A stretch of 64,000 nucleotides of DNA from Bacteroidia bacterium (lineage in GTDB: Bacteria; Bacteroidota; Bacteroidia; SpSt-205), in NCBI GenBank assembly GCA_026003235.1, contig BPGW01000006.1, positions 62,001-126,000 on the forward strand. Reading direction: 5' to 3'. The notes under the pieces were generated by a model, which saw nothing but the letters and a program-made list of their open reading frames with translations, was not told the origin of the DNA and did no database searches. Both the position numbers and the translations under genes were made by a program. Below are positions 52,160 to 59,702 of the stretch, piece after piece. Numbering within the stretch: the stretch's first letter is position 1; every line of letters starts with the position of its first letter.

Positions 52160-52996
52160 GTGCTGCCCGAGGCTTTACCGGAGATCGCGGAGGCTGACCT
52201 GGAGCGGTTTTTCCAGATCATGCAAGCCCAATTTGGGTATGACTTTCGGGGCTATGCGCCAGCCTCTCTAAAGCGCAGGTTGGGCACGGTGCTCAAGCGC
52301 TACGGCCTGAAAGACCTGCATGCCCTCAACCAGCGCCTGCTAGCTCAACCCGACTATGGCGAGCGGTTCATTAGCGAGATCACCGTTTCTACTACGGAGT
52401 TGTTTCGGGACCCCTCAGCTTGGGTAGCTTTTCGGCTGCAGGCCTTACCTCTCTTTGCCCAAGCTCCCCACCTGCGCATCTGGCATGTGGGGGCCTCCAC
52501 CGGGGAGGAAGTGCTTTCCATGGCTATCCTACTCAAGGAGACGGGCCTCTACGAGCGCGCCCATCTGTACGCCACGGATATAGACACCTACTCCCTGGCC
52601 CAGGCTCAACGCGCTCGGTATCCCCTCCGGCTGAAAAACCTCTACCAGCAAAACTTCGCCGCCGTCTTGCCTGGCGTCCCTTGGCAGCGCTACGTGAAGG
52701 AAGAGGGAAATGAAATGGTGTTTGATCCGGCGCTCTTGGAACGAGTGCGGTTTCTGAAGCACAACATCGTCTCGGAGGCCCCTTTTGCCAGCTTTGAGGT
52801 CGTGGTATGCCGAAATCTGCTGATTTACTTCACGCCTGCTTTGCAGGACCAGGTGGTGACCCGGCTGGTGGATAGCCTCATGCCGGGGGGTATTTTGATG
52901 ATTGGGACCAAGGAATCGCTTTTTTGGTGCGCTGCGGCCAAACGCCTGGTGGCCGTGAACGAGACAGAACGCATTTACCGGCGCCGTTCCCTATGA
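52160..52996 (+). CDS. CheR-type protein-glutamate methyltransferase
   Basis: FGYDFRGYAPASLKRRLGTVLKRYG; FISEITVSTTELFRDPSAW; IWHVGASTGEEVLSMAILLKE; FEVVVCRNLLIYF; LMIGTKESL. GTG start 6 nt after TAACTTAG. Confidence 0.9.
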   Translation: MLPEALPEIAEADLERFFQIMQAQFGYDFRGYAPASLKRRLGTVLKRYGLKDLHALNQRLLAQPDYGERFISEITVSTTELFRDPSAWVAFRLQALPLFAQAPHLRIWHVGASTGEEVLSMAILLKETGLYERAHLYATDIDTYSLAQAQRARYPLRLKNLYQQNFAAVLPGVPWQRYVKEEGNEMVFDPALLERVRFLKHNIVSEAPFASFEVVVCRNLLIYFTPALQDQVVTRLVDSLMPGGILMIGTKESLFWCAAAKRLVAVNETERIYRRRSL

Positions 52997-53565
52997 CCGA
53001 ACGGCCTTTTTTGTGGGTGGTGGCCGGTTCAGCGGGTAGCTTCACCCCCGCGCGGCAGTTTGTCCAAGAAATGCCCTATCGGCCCCAGGTAGCGATTGTG
53101 CTATGCCTGCATCGCATGCGAAAGCCCCGTGTGCCTATGATAGAGGCTTTTAGCCGTATACCCTACTGGCAGGTGGTGGAGCCCCAGGACAAGGACCCGA
53201 TAGAAAGCGGAAAGGTGTACCTGGCTCCGGCGGATTATCACCTCCTGGTGGAGCGAGAGGGGTACTTTAGCTTGTCGGTAGACGAACCTGTGCATTTCTC
53301 CCGGCCGAGCATAGATGTGCTCTTGGAGTCTGTGGTGGAGGCTCGTTGGCCCAGGGCCGGTGCCGTACTTCTCTCGGGCGCCAACCGAGATGGCGCATGG
53401 GGGCTCTACCTTTTCCATCGGGCGGGCTACTTCACTGCTGTGCAGGACCCCCAAGAGGCCGAAGTACCTACCATGCCCCGCGCCGCCTTGGAACTCTTTA
53501 CGCCCAATCGGCTCTGCAAAGCCCATGAGCTGGTACAAGTATGCCTTGAGGCCCTATCTTTGTAA
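52993..53565 (+). CDS. CheB-type methylesterase domain (no receiver domain)
   Basis: LWVVAGSAGSFTPARQFVQEMPYRPQVAIVLCLHRM; GKVYLAPADYHLLVEREGYFSLSVDEPVHFSRPSIDVLLESV; AVLLSGANRDGAWGLYLFHRAGYFTAVQDPQEAEVPTMPRAAL. Ser/His/Asp catalytic positions present. Confidence 0.88.
   Translation: MTERPFLWVVAGSAGSFTPARQFVQEMPYRPQVAIVLCLHRMRKPRVPMIEAFSRIPYWQVVEPQDKDPIESGKVYLAPADYHLLVEREGYFSLSVDEPVHFSRPSIDVLLESVVEARWPRAGAVLLSGANRDGAWGLYLFHRAGYFTAVQDPQEAEVPTMPRAALELFTPNRLCKAHELVQVCLEALSL
53555..53562 (+). promoter_or_regulatory. -7 box TATCTTTG, 5 nt before PEBP-family gene ATG
   Basis: gccctatctttgtaaggATGaag. Confidence 0.6.
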
Positions 53566-53567
53566 GG

Positions 53568-54053
53568 ATGAAGGTCTTATGGGCTTTGCTCGGGGCAGGT
53601 TCCCTCTTGGCCCAGATGTGGGTTCGCATAGAGGGGTACGAACGCGGGGCTTTTGTACGCCCAGAACACACCTGCGATGGGGCCAATGTGCCCCTCTCTA
53701 TCCAGTGGGGTGGGGCGCCGCCGGCTGCGCGCGCTTTTGTCGTGCGTATGTACGACCCCGACGCGCCTCAAGATACCTTTATCCACTGGCTCGTGTGTAA
53801 TGTGAAAGGCACTCAGCTGGGCCCCGGCCAAGAGGAAGGGCTCGTGGGCTACAACGACTTCGGGAAGCTGGGGTATGGGGGGCCCTGCCCGCCGGCTCGC
53901 GATGCAGCGCACCGGTACTTCGTAGAAGTGTACGCGTTGTCAGAGCCGCTAAGTGTGCGACCTCCCGTAACCTGGGAAAAGGTTCGGCCGCTTCTGGCGG
54001 GGCGCACGCTGGCCCGCAGCGAAACCTTTGTGCGATACAAGCGTAAAATGTGA
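53568..54053 (+). CDS. YbhB/YbcL-family (PEBP / RKIP-like) protein
   Basis: GAFVRPEHTCDGANVPLSIQWGGAPPAARAFVVRMYDPDAPQDTFIHWLVCNV; NDFGKLGYGGPCPP...HRYFVEVYAL. Confidence 0.92.
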   Translation: MKVLWALLGAGSLLAQMWVRIEGYERGAFVRPEHTCDGANVPLSIQWGGAPPAARAFVVRMYDPDAPQDTFIHWLVCNVKGTQLGPGQEEGLVGYNDFGKLGYGGPCPPARDAAHRYFVEVYALSEPLSVRPPVTWEKVRPLLAGRTLARSETFVRYKRKM

Positions 54054-54075
54054 AGCGGAGGCACGCTTAGCGTAC

Positions 54076-56802
54076 ATGGGTCGCTGGACTGTATCCGAGA
54101 TTCTGGGGGTGGGCATTGCGCTGATGGTGGGGGGGATGGGAGGGATTGTGCTGATGGGGCTTTGGGTTGTTACGCAGCGAGATGCGGCCCTGGCTGCGGG
54201 CGCAGAAACGTGGGCTATATGGGATCGGGCGCTGGTGTTGTGGGCTTACGGGGCCGTGGTAGCGCTCTTGGGCCTGGCCGTCGCCATGGGGCTGTGGTGG
54301 TGGCGAAGGCTCGGACGCGGCCTTTTGGGGCTCCAAGAAGGATGGCGGGGGCTCCTGTGGGAGGACCGCGCCCCTTCGGAGCCGCTCCCCGTCCCTTTCC
54401 AGGAAGCCGAAGAGCCTGCGCGAGCCCTCCTCCTCTTCAAGGAGGTGATCGCGGTCTGGCAGGAGATAGGACGGGGAGAACGAACCAGCCTGCCCCCTCA
54501 AAGCGCAGCGTGGCCCCCTGTCCTGCGGCAGGCTTTTGCCCAGATGCTGGCCCAGCTGGCCTGGCACAAACAGCGCCACACCCTTTGGCAAAGCCTCTGG
54601 CAAAAGGCCTTGGACATGTTGCGCCTGGCTCAGCGGGAAACAGACCTGGTTCGCTATCTGGAACGGGTGGGCCCCGCTTTTCTGCAGGGGATAGGGGCGA
54701 CCATGGGGGCTTACTATCGCCTGGAAGGGGACCGACTTCGCCGCATCTATCAGTACGCTTATCCCCCAGAAGCCCCTGACGCCTTCCAGGTAGGCGAAGG
54801 GTGGATAGGCCAAGCCGCTCGCGAAGGGCAGGCTTTGTGGCTGGCAGACCTGCCCAGCGGATACCTGGAAGCGCTCTCTGGACTTGGGCGTGTCAGGCCT
54901 CGAGCGGTAGCGGTGGTGCCCGTTATCGCCGGCGAAAGCATCCATGGCGTGTGGGACCTGGCAAGCCTCTCAGAGTGGGAACCTGCCCAACAGGAAGCGG
55001 CCCAGATGCTGGTAGCGGTTTTTTCTGCAGGGGTTCTGCTGGTCCAAGAGGCCCAGAAAGAAGCCCAGGCCCACGCCCAACTCCATCGCCTCCAGGCCGA
55101 AGCGGCCCAAAAAGCCACGGAATACCAGGCCTTGCTGGAGCGGTTCAGGGGCCTGGAAGAGGAGCGGCGGCTGCTGAGCCAAGCCCTGGCCGAAAAGCAG
55201 GCTATGCTTCAGCAGGCCGAAAAACGCGCCGCCCTTGAAGAGGCCCGCTGGCAGCTGGTCGCCTCTCACCTGTCAGAAGCCTTGCTCTTTTTTGATGCGG
55301 TGGGACGCCCTCGGTATCTCAGCCCAAGCGTGACCTCCCTTTTAGGTTACCTCCCTCATGAATTGGAAGTTTTTTTCCGCTACATAGACAAAGCAGACAT
55401 TCAAGAGGTGCGCGATTTTTTTGCCAAGCTCTTGCGATCCCCCGGCGAAACCCTTTCCTTGCGTTTTCGCTATCTGCACAAGAAGGGCCATATCGTTTGG
55501 CTGGAGGCCCAAGCTTGCAATTACTTGCAAGATCCGGCCCTGCAAGCCATTCTTGTTGTGCTTCGGGACGTCTCTACCCAGGTGGAGTACGAAAAGCAGT
55601 ACCGTACCCGGCTCAAGTTCCAGTCTCTCGTGGAAAATTCCACCGATATCATTTTCCGGCTGGACCGGGGAGGTACGTTTCTTTATGCTAACCCCACCAT
55701 TGAGCGCTATACCGGCTATTCGCCGGCCCATTACATTCGCAATACCATCTATTCGGTGGGGTTCTCCATCCAGGAGGTACAGTTTTGGGAAGGGTTTATC
55801 CGAGAGGTTTTTGAGAGCATGCAGGTTACTTCCGCCGAGATAGACTTTCCTTCCATATACGGGACGCGCCGAATGATGGTTCGGGGTATTCCGGAGGTGG
55901 GCCCCGAAGGCGAAGTGGAGACGCTGGTGGTGCTTTTGCAAGACATTACAGAGCTGAGGCAGGTGCAGCAGCAGCTTCACCAGCAGAACCTTCGCCTGGA
56001 GCAGGCGAGGGTGGAATTGGAACGCCAGAAAAAAGAACTGGAGGAGCGCAACCGGGACATCATGGAGAGCATTGCCTACGCTCGGCGCATTCAGGGGGCG
56101 CTCATCCCTGGAGAGGAAGGTTTGCGAGCCCTCTTTCCGGATAGCTTTGTCCTGCACTGGCTGAGAGATGTGGTAGGCGGAGACTTTTACTGGTATGGAG
56201 AGTCTGAGGGTCAGATCATCGTGGCGGTGGTGGACTGTACTGGGCACGGGGTGCCAGGGGCTTTCATGACTTTTTTGGGGTACACGCTCCTGGAGGGGGC
56301 TGTGCGTGAGCGAAAGCTCACCGATCCGGCGGCGATTTTGTACGATATGGATGGCCGGTTGCGCGAGCTTTTGGCTAGCCAAGAAGCTATTCAGGATGGC
56401 ATGGATGTGGCTCTGTGCGTGATAGATCGCCATCGGCAGATCCTCCGGTTTGCCGGAGCGCACCGCCCGCTTCTGATGCAGCAAGAAGGACGATGGCTTC
56501 TTGTACAGGGGGCCCCTGCCGGCCTAGGAGGAGCTCCCTGGCTGGAAGAAGTGAAAACCTTCACCACCCACACCTTTTCCTACCGGCCTGGTGACCTGGT
56601 CTACCTTTACACCGACGGCTACCCCGATCAGTTCGGAGAAGGAGGCAAACGCTACACCCACCGGCGCTTTCGTCAGCAGCTGGCCGTGTGGGCTTCCTTG
56701 CCGATGGCCCAGCAGCGAGAACGGCTCATAGAAGAACTTCGCACCTGGATGGGGGATACTCCCCCTACCGATGATATCACCGTCCTCGGCCTGCGTTTGT
56801 GA
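54076..56802 (+). CDS. SiaA/RsbU-like PP2C (SpoIIE) phosphatase with TM, GAF and two PAS domains
   Basis: TM helices at N-term; GAF-like LVRYLERVGPAFLQGIGATMGAYY; PAS LSEALLFFDAVGRPRYLSPSVTSLLGY and FQSLVENSTDIIFRLDRGGTFLYANPTIERYTGY; C-term VVGGDFYWYGESEGQIIVAVVDCTGHGVPGAFMTFLGYTLL...DDITVLGLRL. Confidence 0.9.
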   Translation: MGRWTVSEILGVGIALMVGGMGGIVLMGLWVVTQRDAALAAGAETWAIWDRALVLWAYGAVVALLGLAVAMGLWWWRRLGRGLLGLQEGWRGLLWEDRAPSEPLPVPFQEAEEPARALLLFKEVIAVWQEIGRGERTSLPPQSAAWPPVLRQAFAQMLAQLAWHKQRHTLWQSLWQKALDMLRLAQRETDLVRYLERVGPAFLQGIGATMGAYYRLEGDRLRRIYQYAYPPEAPDAFQVGEGWIGQAAREGQALWLADLPSGYLEALSGLGRVRPRAVAVVPVIAGESIHGVWDLASLSEWEPAQQEAAQMLVAVFSAGVLLVQEAQKEAQAHAQLHRLQAEAAQKATEYQALLERFRGLEEERRLLSQALAEKQAMLQQAEKRAALEEARWQLVASHLSEALLFFDAVGRPRYLSPSVTSLLGYLPHELEVFFRYIDKADIQEVRDFFAKLLRSPGETLSLRFRYLHKKGHIVWLEAQACNYLQDPALQAILVVLRDVSTQVEYEKQYRTRLKFQSLVENSTDIIFRLDRGGTFLYANPTIERYTGYSPAHYIRNTIYSVGFSIQEVQFWEGFIREVFESMQVTSAEIDFPSIYGTRRMMVRGIPEVGPEGEVETLVVLLQDITELRQVQQQLHQQNLRLEQARVELERQKKELEERNRDIMESIAYARRIQGALIPGEEGLRALFPDSFVLHWLRDVVGGDFYWYGESEGQIIVAVVDCTGHGVPGAFMTFLGYTLLEGAVRERKLTDPAAILYDMDGRLRELLASQEAIQDGMDVALCVIDRHRQILRFAGAHRPLLMQQEGRWLLVQGAPAGLGGAPWLEEVKTFTTHTFSYRPGDLVYLYTDGYPDQFGEGGKRYTHRRFRQQLAVWASLPMAQQRERLIEELRTWMGDTPPTDDITVLGLRL

Positions 56803-56810
56803 GGTTTTCC

Positions 56811-56818
56811 TATCTTTG
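56811..56818 (+). promoter_or_regulatory. -7 box TATCTTTG upstream of SiaB1 (2 nt to GTG, 8 nt to ATG)
   Basis: ttcctatctttgccGTGgttATGgat. Confidence 0.6.
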
Positions 56819-56820
56819 CC

Positions 56821-57396
56821 GTGGTTATGGATGCTTTACAGTCCAGCCTCTTGCACCAGTCGGCCCTCTCCTACGCTTACCCCCTCTACCGAAACCTCCT
56901 GGATAATAGCATTGTCTTCTTGTACCATGGCCCCATTACGCCTGACCTGGTGGTGGATATCTTGAGCCTCGTAGAGAATAGACTTGATGATACAGGTGAA
57001 GATCGCCGCATTAGCAAAAAGCTCTTCAATATCATGGTGGAATCTTTCAGTTTGGGAGAGGATGTGGAAAGGGGGCATGCGGTTCTCCTGGTGCGTCAGC
57101 TACCTTACCTGTATACGGTCGCCATCGGCCGCAGAATCGCCAGCTCAGCCGTCTATCAAGTCAAGGCGTTTCTGGATTGGGTCAACACCCTCTCCCCGGA
57201 AGCCCTCCGGGAAGCGTATCAGCGCCAGCTTGAAAAAGACGACCCCCGAAACCTCTCCTTGGTGGGAGGCGTGCCGGCTATCAGCATCCTGGACCTGGCT
57301 AGGAAGTCTCACGGCATACTGAACTACAACTTTGAGTACCTCAACGATAGTGATACTTTCTTTTCCCTTGAAGCCAGACTGCAAAAAACTATATAG
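56821..57396 (+). CDS. SiaB-family (GHKL-fold) protein kinase paralogue 1, N-box and G-box degenerate
   Basis: IVFLYHGPITPDLVVDILSLVENRLDDTGEDRRISKKLFNIMVESFSLGEDV...; aligns with 57789-58352 protein. GTG 56821 or ATG 56827 are alternative starts. Confidence 0.75.
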   Translation: MVMDALQSSLLHQSALSYAYPLYRNLLDNSIVFLYHGPITPDLVVDILSLVENRLDDTGEDRRISKKLFNIMVESFSLGEDVERGHAVLLVRQLPYLYTVAIGRRIASSAVYQVKAFLDWVNTLSPEALREAYQRQLEKDDPRNLSLVGGVPAISILDLARKSHGILNYNFEYLNDSDTFFSLEARLQKTI

Positions 57397-57399
57397 CCT

Positions 57400-57783
57400 A
57401 TGGAAGCCCTGCGTATAGAATCTACCCACAAGACTCCTCGAGTGATTCTGGATCCGGAAAATGGTATTTTTGAGTTTTCGGGCCGGAGCATTCCAGAAGA
57501 CTCGGTGGGTTTTTACACCCCCATCTTTGAATGGCTTGACAAGTACGCCCAACAGCCTTTGCCGCTCACCCATGTGCGCTTTGATCTGGAGTATTTCAAC
57601 ACCAGCTCTTCCAAAAACATCTTGGAAATCCTCAAACGGCTTGAGGCCATTCATGCAGCAGGCCACGAGGTGCGCGTGACTTGGTACTACGACGAAGACG
57701 ATGAGGACATGGAAGAGACCGGACAGGATTACCAAGCGCTCCTCAACCTTCCTATAGAACTCTCGGTGAAAGTCCAATCATAG
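57400..57783 (+). CDS. SiaC-family (DUF1987) regulatory phosphoprotein 1
   Basis: IESTHKTPRVILDPENGIFEFSGRSIPEDSVGFYTPIFEWLDKY...LEYFNTSSSKNILEILKRLEAIHAAGHEVRVTWYYDEDDEDMEETGQDYQALL. Confidence 0.88.
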   Translation: MEALRIESTHKTPRVILDPENGIFEFSGRSIPEDSVGFYTPIFEWLDKYAQQPLPLTHVRFDLEYFNTSSSKNILEILKRLEAIHAAGHEVRVTWYYDEDDEDMEETGQDYQALLNLPIELSVKVQS

Positions 57784-57788
57784 CGCCT

Positions 57789-58352
57789 ATGAGCATGACT
57801 TATAGCTACTACAAGAACATGCAGCTGAATAACATCATTTTCGTCTACCAAGGCGAAGTGACAGCTGACTTGGTCTCCTCCATCTTGCAAATGATAGAAA
57901 ACAAGCTGGAGGGCGAGGGGGAAGACCGAAAGGTCAAAAAGCGGGTCTTCAATGTGATGGTGGAGTGCTTGCAAAATGTCTATCACCATTTAGATGCTCT
58001 GCCGCCTACCGACCCCAACAATCCGGTAAAAGATAAAACGGCGCTTTTGATGATTGGAAGGGAAGAGAAGGACTACTACATCATTACGGGCAACCATATT
58101 TTGAACGACCGCATTCCCGAGCTCAAGGCGCGTTTGGATCGCATCAACCGGGCCACCAAAGAGGAGCTCAAGCAATTGTACCAGGAAGTGCTCACCGGTT
58201 CAGGTTTCTCGGAAAAAGGTACAGCGGGATTAGGCATCATTGATATTGCCCGCAAATCCGGGCAAAAGCTGGGTTATGACTTCCATCCCGTCAATGACAG
58301 GTACTCCTTTTTCAGCCTGGAAGCGCGAGTGTCCCGCATCCCCGAGAAGTAG
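57789..58352 (+). CDS. SiaB-family protein kinase paralogue 2, canonical N-box/G-box
   Basis: IIFVYQGEVTADLVSSILQMIENKLEGEGEDRKVKKRVFNVMVECLQNVYHH; GSGFSEKGTAGLGIIDIARKSGQKLGYDF. Confidence 0.85.
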   Translation: MSMTYSYYKNMQLNNIIFVYQGEVTADLVSSILQMIENKLEGEGEDRKVKKRVFNVMVECLQNVYHHLDALPPTDPNNPVKDKTALLMIGREEKDYYIITGNHILNDRIPELKARLDRINRATKEELKQLYQEVLTGSGFSEKGTAGLGIIDIARKSGQKLGYDFHPVNDRYSFFSLEARVSRIPEK

Positions 58353-58353
58353 G

Positions 58354-58361
58354 TAAATTTG
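58354..58361 (+). promoter_or_regulatory. -7 box TAAATTTG, 8 nt before SiaC2 ATG (internal promoter in the Sia cluster)
   Basis: aggtaaatttgccccgcccATGcga. Confidence 0.5.
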
Positions 58362-58369
58362 CCCCGCCC

Positions 58370-58744
58370 ATGCGAAACTTAGTGATCGAGCCTACCTCCA
58401 AAACCCCCAAGGTCATCTTGAACGCCGACTTGGGTATTTTTGAGATTACGGGACGCAGTATCCCGGAGGATGCTATTGGTTTTTACCGAAAGGTACTGGA
58501 CTGGATAGAAGAGTATAGCAAATCTCCTTTGCCTGAAACGACTTTCAAGTTTCACTTGGAGTACTTCAATACCAGCTCATCCAAATGTCTCCTTGATATT
58601 TTCCGCAAGCTGGAGCGCATGCATAAAGCCGGGCACAAGGTCACCATTCGGTGGCACTATGACGCCGACGACGAAGACATGGCCGAAACCGGTCAAGACT
58701 ACCAGGCCCTTCTCGATGTGCCCTTTGAACTGGTTCCGGTATGA
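58370..58744 (+). CDS. SiaC-family (DUF1987) regulatory phosphoprotein 2
   Basis: IEPTSKTPKVILNADLGIFEITGRSIPEDAIGFYRKVLDWIEEY...LEYFNTSSSKCLLDIFRKLERMHKAGHKVTIRWHYDADDEDMAETGQDYQALL. Confidence 0.88.
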   Translation: MRNLVIEPTSKTPKVILNADLGIFEITGRSIPEDAIGFYRKVLDWIEEYSKSPLPETTFKFHLEYFNTSSSKCLLDIFRKLERMHKAGHKVTIRWHYDADDEDMAETGQDYQALLDVPFELVPV

Positions 58745-59196
58745 AAGATCAATACTTCCCTGAAGAGACCGCCTTCTTGGAAGCGGCCCGGAATCGCGCC
58801 GAGCAAGGGGGGCTTTCCGTCCAAGCCTGGCGGGAGGCTTATCAGCAGCTTGTGGAAAATTATGAGAACCTTCTAAAAGTTGTTCAGGTTCTGACCCATC
58901 AAGCTACGCAGCTGGAAGCTAAACTTGAAAAAGCGCGGGCCCAGCTTGAGCTTCAGCGAAAAGCGCTTGCATCGGAAGTGGAAGGTTTAGAGAAGCAGAT
59001 ACAAGTGAAGCAAAAGGAAGTTCATAAAAAGGCCGAGGAGCGCAATGTTTTATACGATAGAATGGAGCGTACCCGCATGATGCTCATTGTGCTTTTTGCG
59101 GCTCTCCTCGTTATTGTGGGCTTCATGGCTTATTACCTCTTTGTTGACACCGACAAGATGATAAGTCTAGTCAAAAAACTCCGGGGGCTGGAATGA
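58741..59196 (+). CDS. Coiled-coil protein with C-terminal TM helix (paralogue A)
   Basis: FPEETAFLEAARNRAEQGGLSVQAWREAYQQLVENYENLLKVVQVLTHQATQLEAKLEKA...MMLIVLFAALLVIVGFMAYYLFV. Overlaps SiaC2 stop (ATGA). Confidence 0.6.
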   Translation: MKDQYFPEETAFLEAARNRAEQGGLSVQAWREAYQQLVENYENLLKVVQVLTHQATQLEAKLEKARAQLELQRKALASEVEGLEKQIQVKQKEVHKKAEERNVLYDRMERTRMMLIVLFAALLVIVGFMAYYLFVDTDKMISLVKKLRGLE

Positions 59197-59218
59197 GAAG
59201 CCTTTCAAAGGGAGTGCC

Positions 59219-59226
59219 TACCTTTG
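59219..59226 (+). promoter_or_regulatory. -7 box TACCTTTG, 6 nt before ATG of coiled-coil/TM paralogue B
   Basis: gcctacctttgcagggtATGagc. Confidence 0.55.
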
Positions 59227-59232
59227 CAGGGT

Positions 59233-59700
59233 ATGAGCAGCAGTAGCCGTCGCGACCTCTTTGCCGAGGAGACCCAGCTTTTACAAGAAGCGCGCCTGAC
59301 CTTGGCTCGCGTCGATCTGAGCGAAGCCGACTGGCAAGCCGAATACAAAAAAATGGTGGAAGAGTACGAAAAACTCCTTGGCGAAGCCCGTACGCTGACT
59401 CGCATCGCAGACCGCAATCAACGCCGCTTGGACGAAATGAATGCAGAGCTGGAGCGGCAAACCCAACTACTCAAACAAAAAGAAGAAGAAGCCAAAAAAG
59501 CCCAAAAGGCCATCGTACAGAATTATGAGCGCATTATACAGGATCAAACGATCATGGACAAAAGGGTAGGTCGCATTCAGATTGCGCTGGTGGTGATGAT
59601 AGCTATCTTGACGGTGATGATTTTGTTTATGCTCTACTACTTTATCTTCGAGCCTCAGCGCGCTGTTGAGCTGATGGAAATGATAAAGAAAAAGCAGTAA
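59233..59700 (+). CDS. Coiled-coil protein with C-terminal TM helix (paralogue B)
   Basis: LFAEETQLLQEARLTLARVDLSEADWQAEYKKMVEEYEKLLGEARTLTRIADRNQRRLDEMNAELERQ...IQIALVVMIAILTVMILFMLYYFIF; N-terminus homologous to preceding ORF. Confidence 0.6.
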   Translation: MSSSSRRDLFAEETQLLQEARLTLARVDLSEADWQAEYKKMVEEYEKLLGEARTLTRIADRNQRRLDEMNAELERQTQLLKQKEEEAKKAQKAIVQNYERIIQDQTIMDKRVGRIQIALVVMIAILTVMILFMLYYFIFEPQRAVELMEMIKKKQ

Positions 59701-59702
59701 AG

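Noticed and set aside
54067-54945. Long minus-strand ORF opposite the PP2C phosphatase
   Set aside because: Antisense to well-supported GAF/TM-coding sequence, no recognisable domain.
56821-58744. Sia duplication as an assembly artefact
   Set aside because: The two B-C units are clearly diverged at nucleotide and protein level, so they are not a collapsed or duplicated read artefact.
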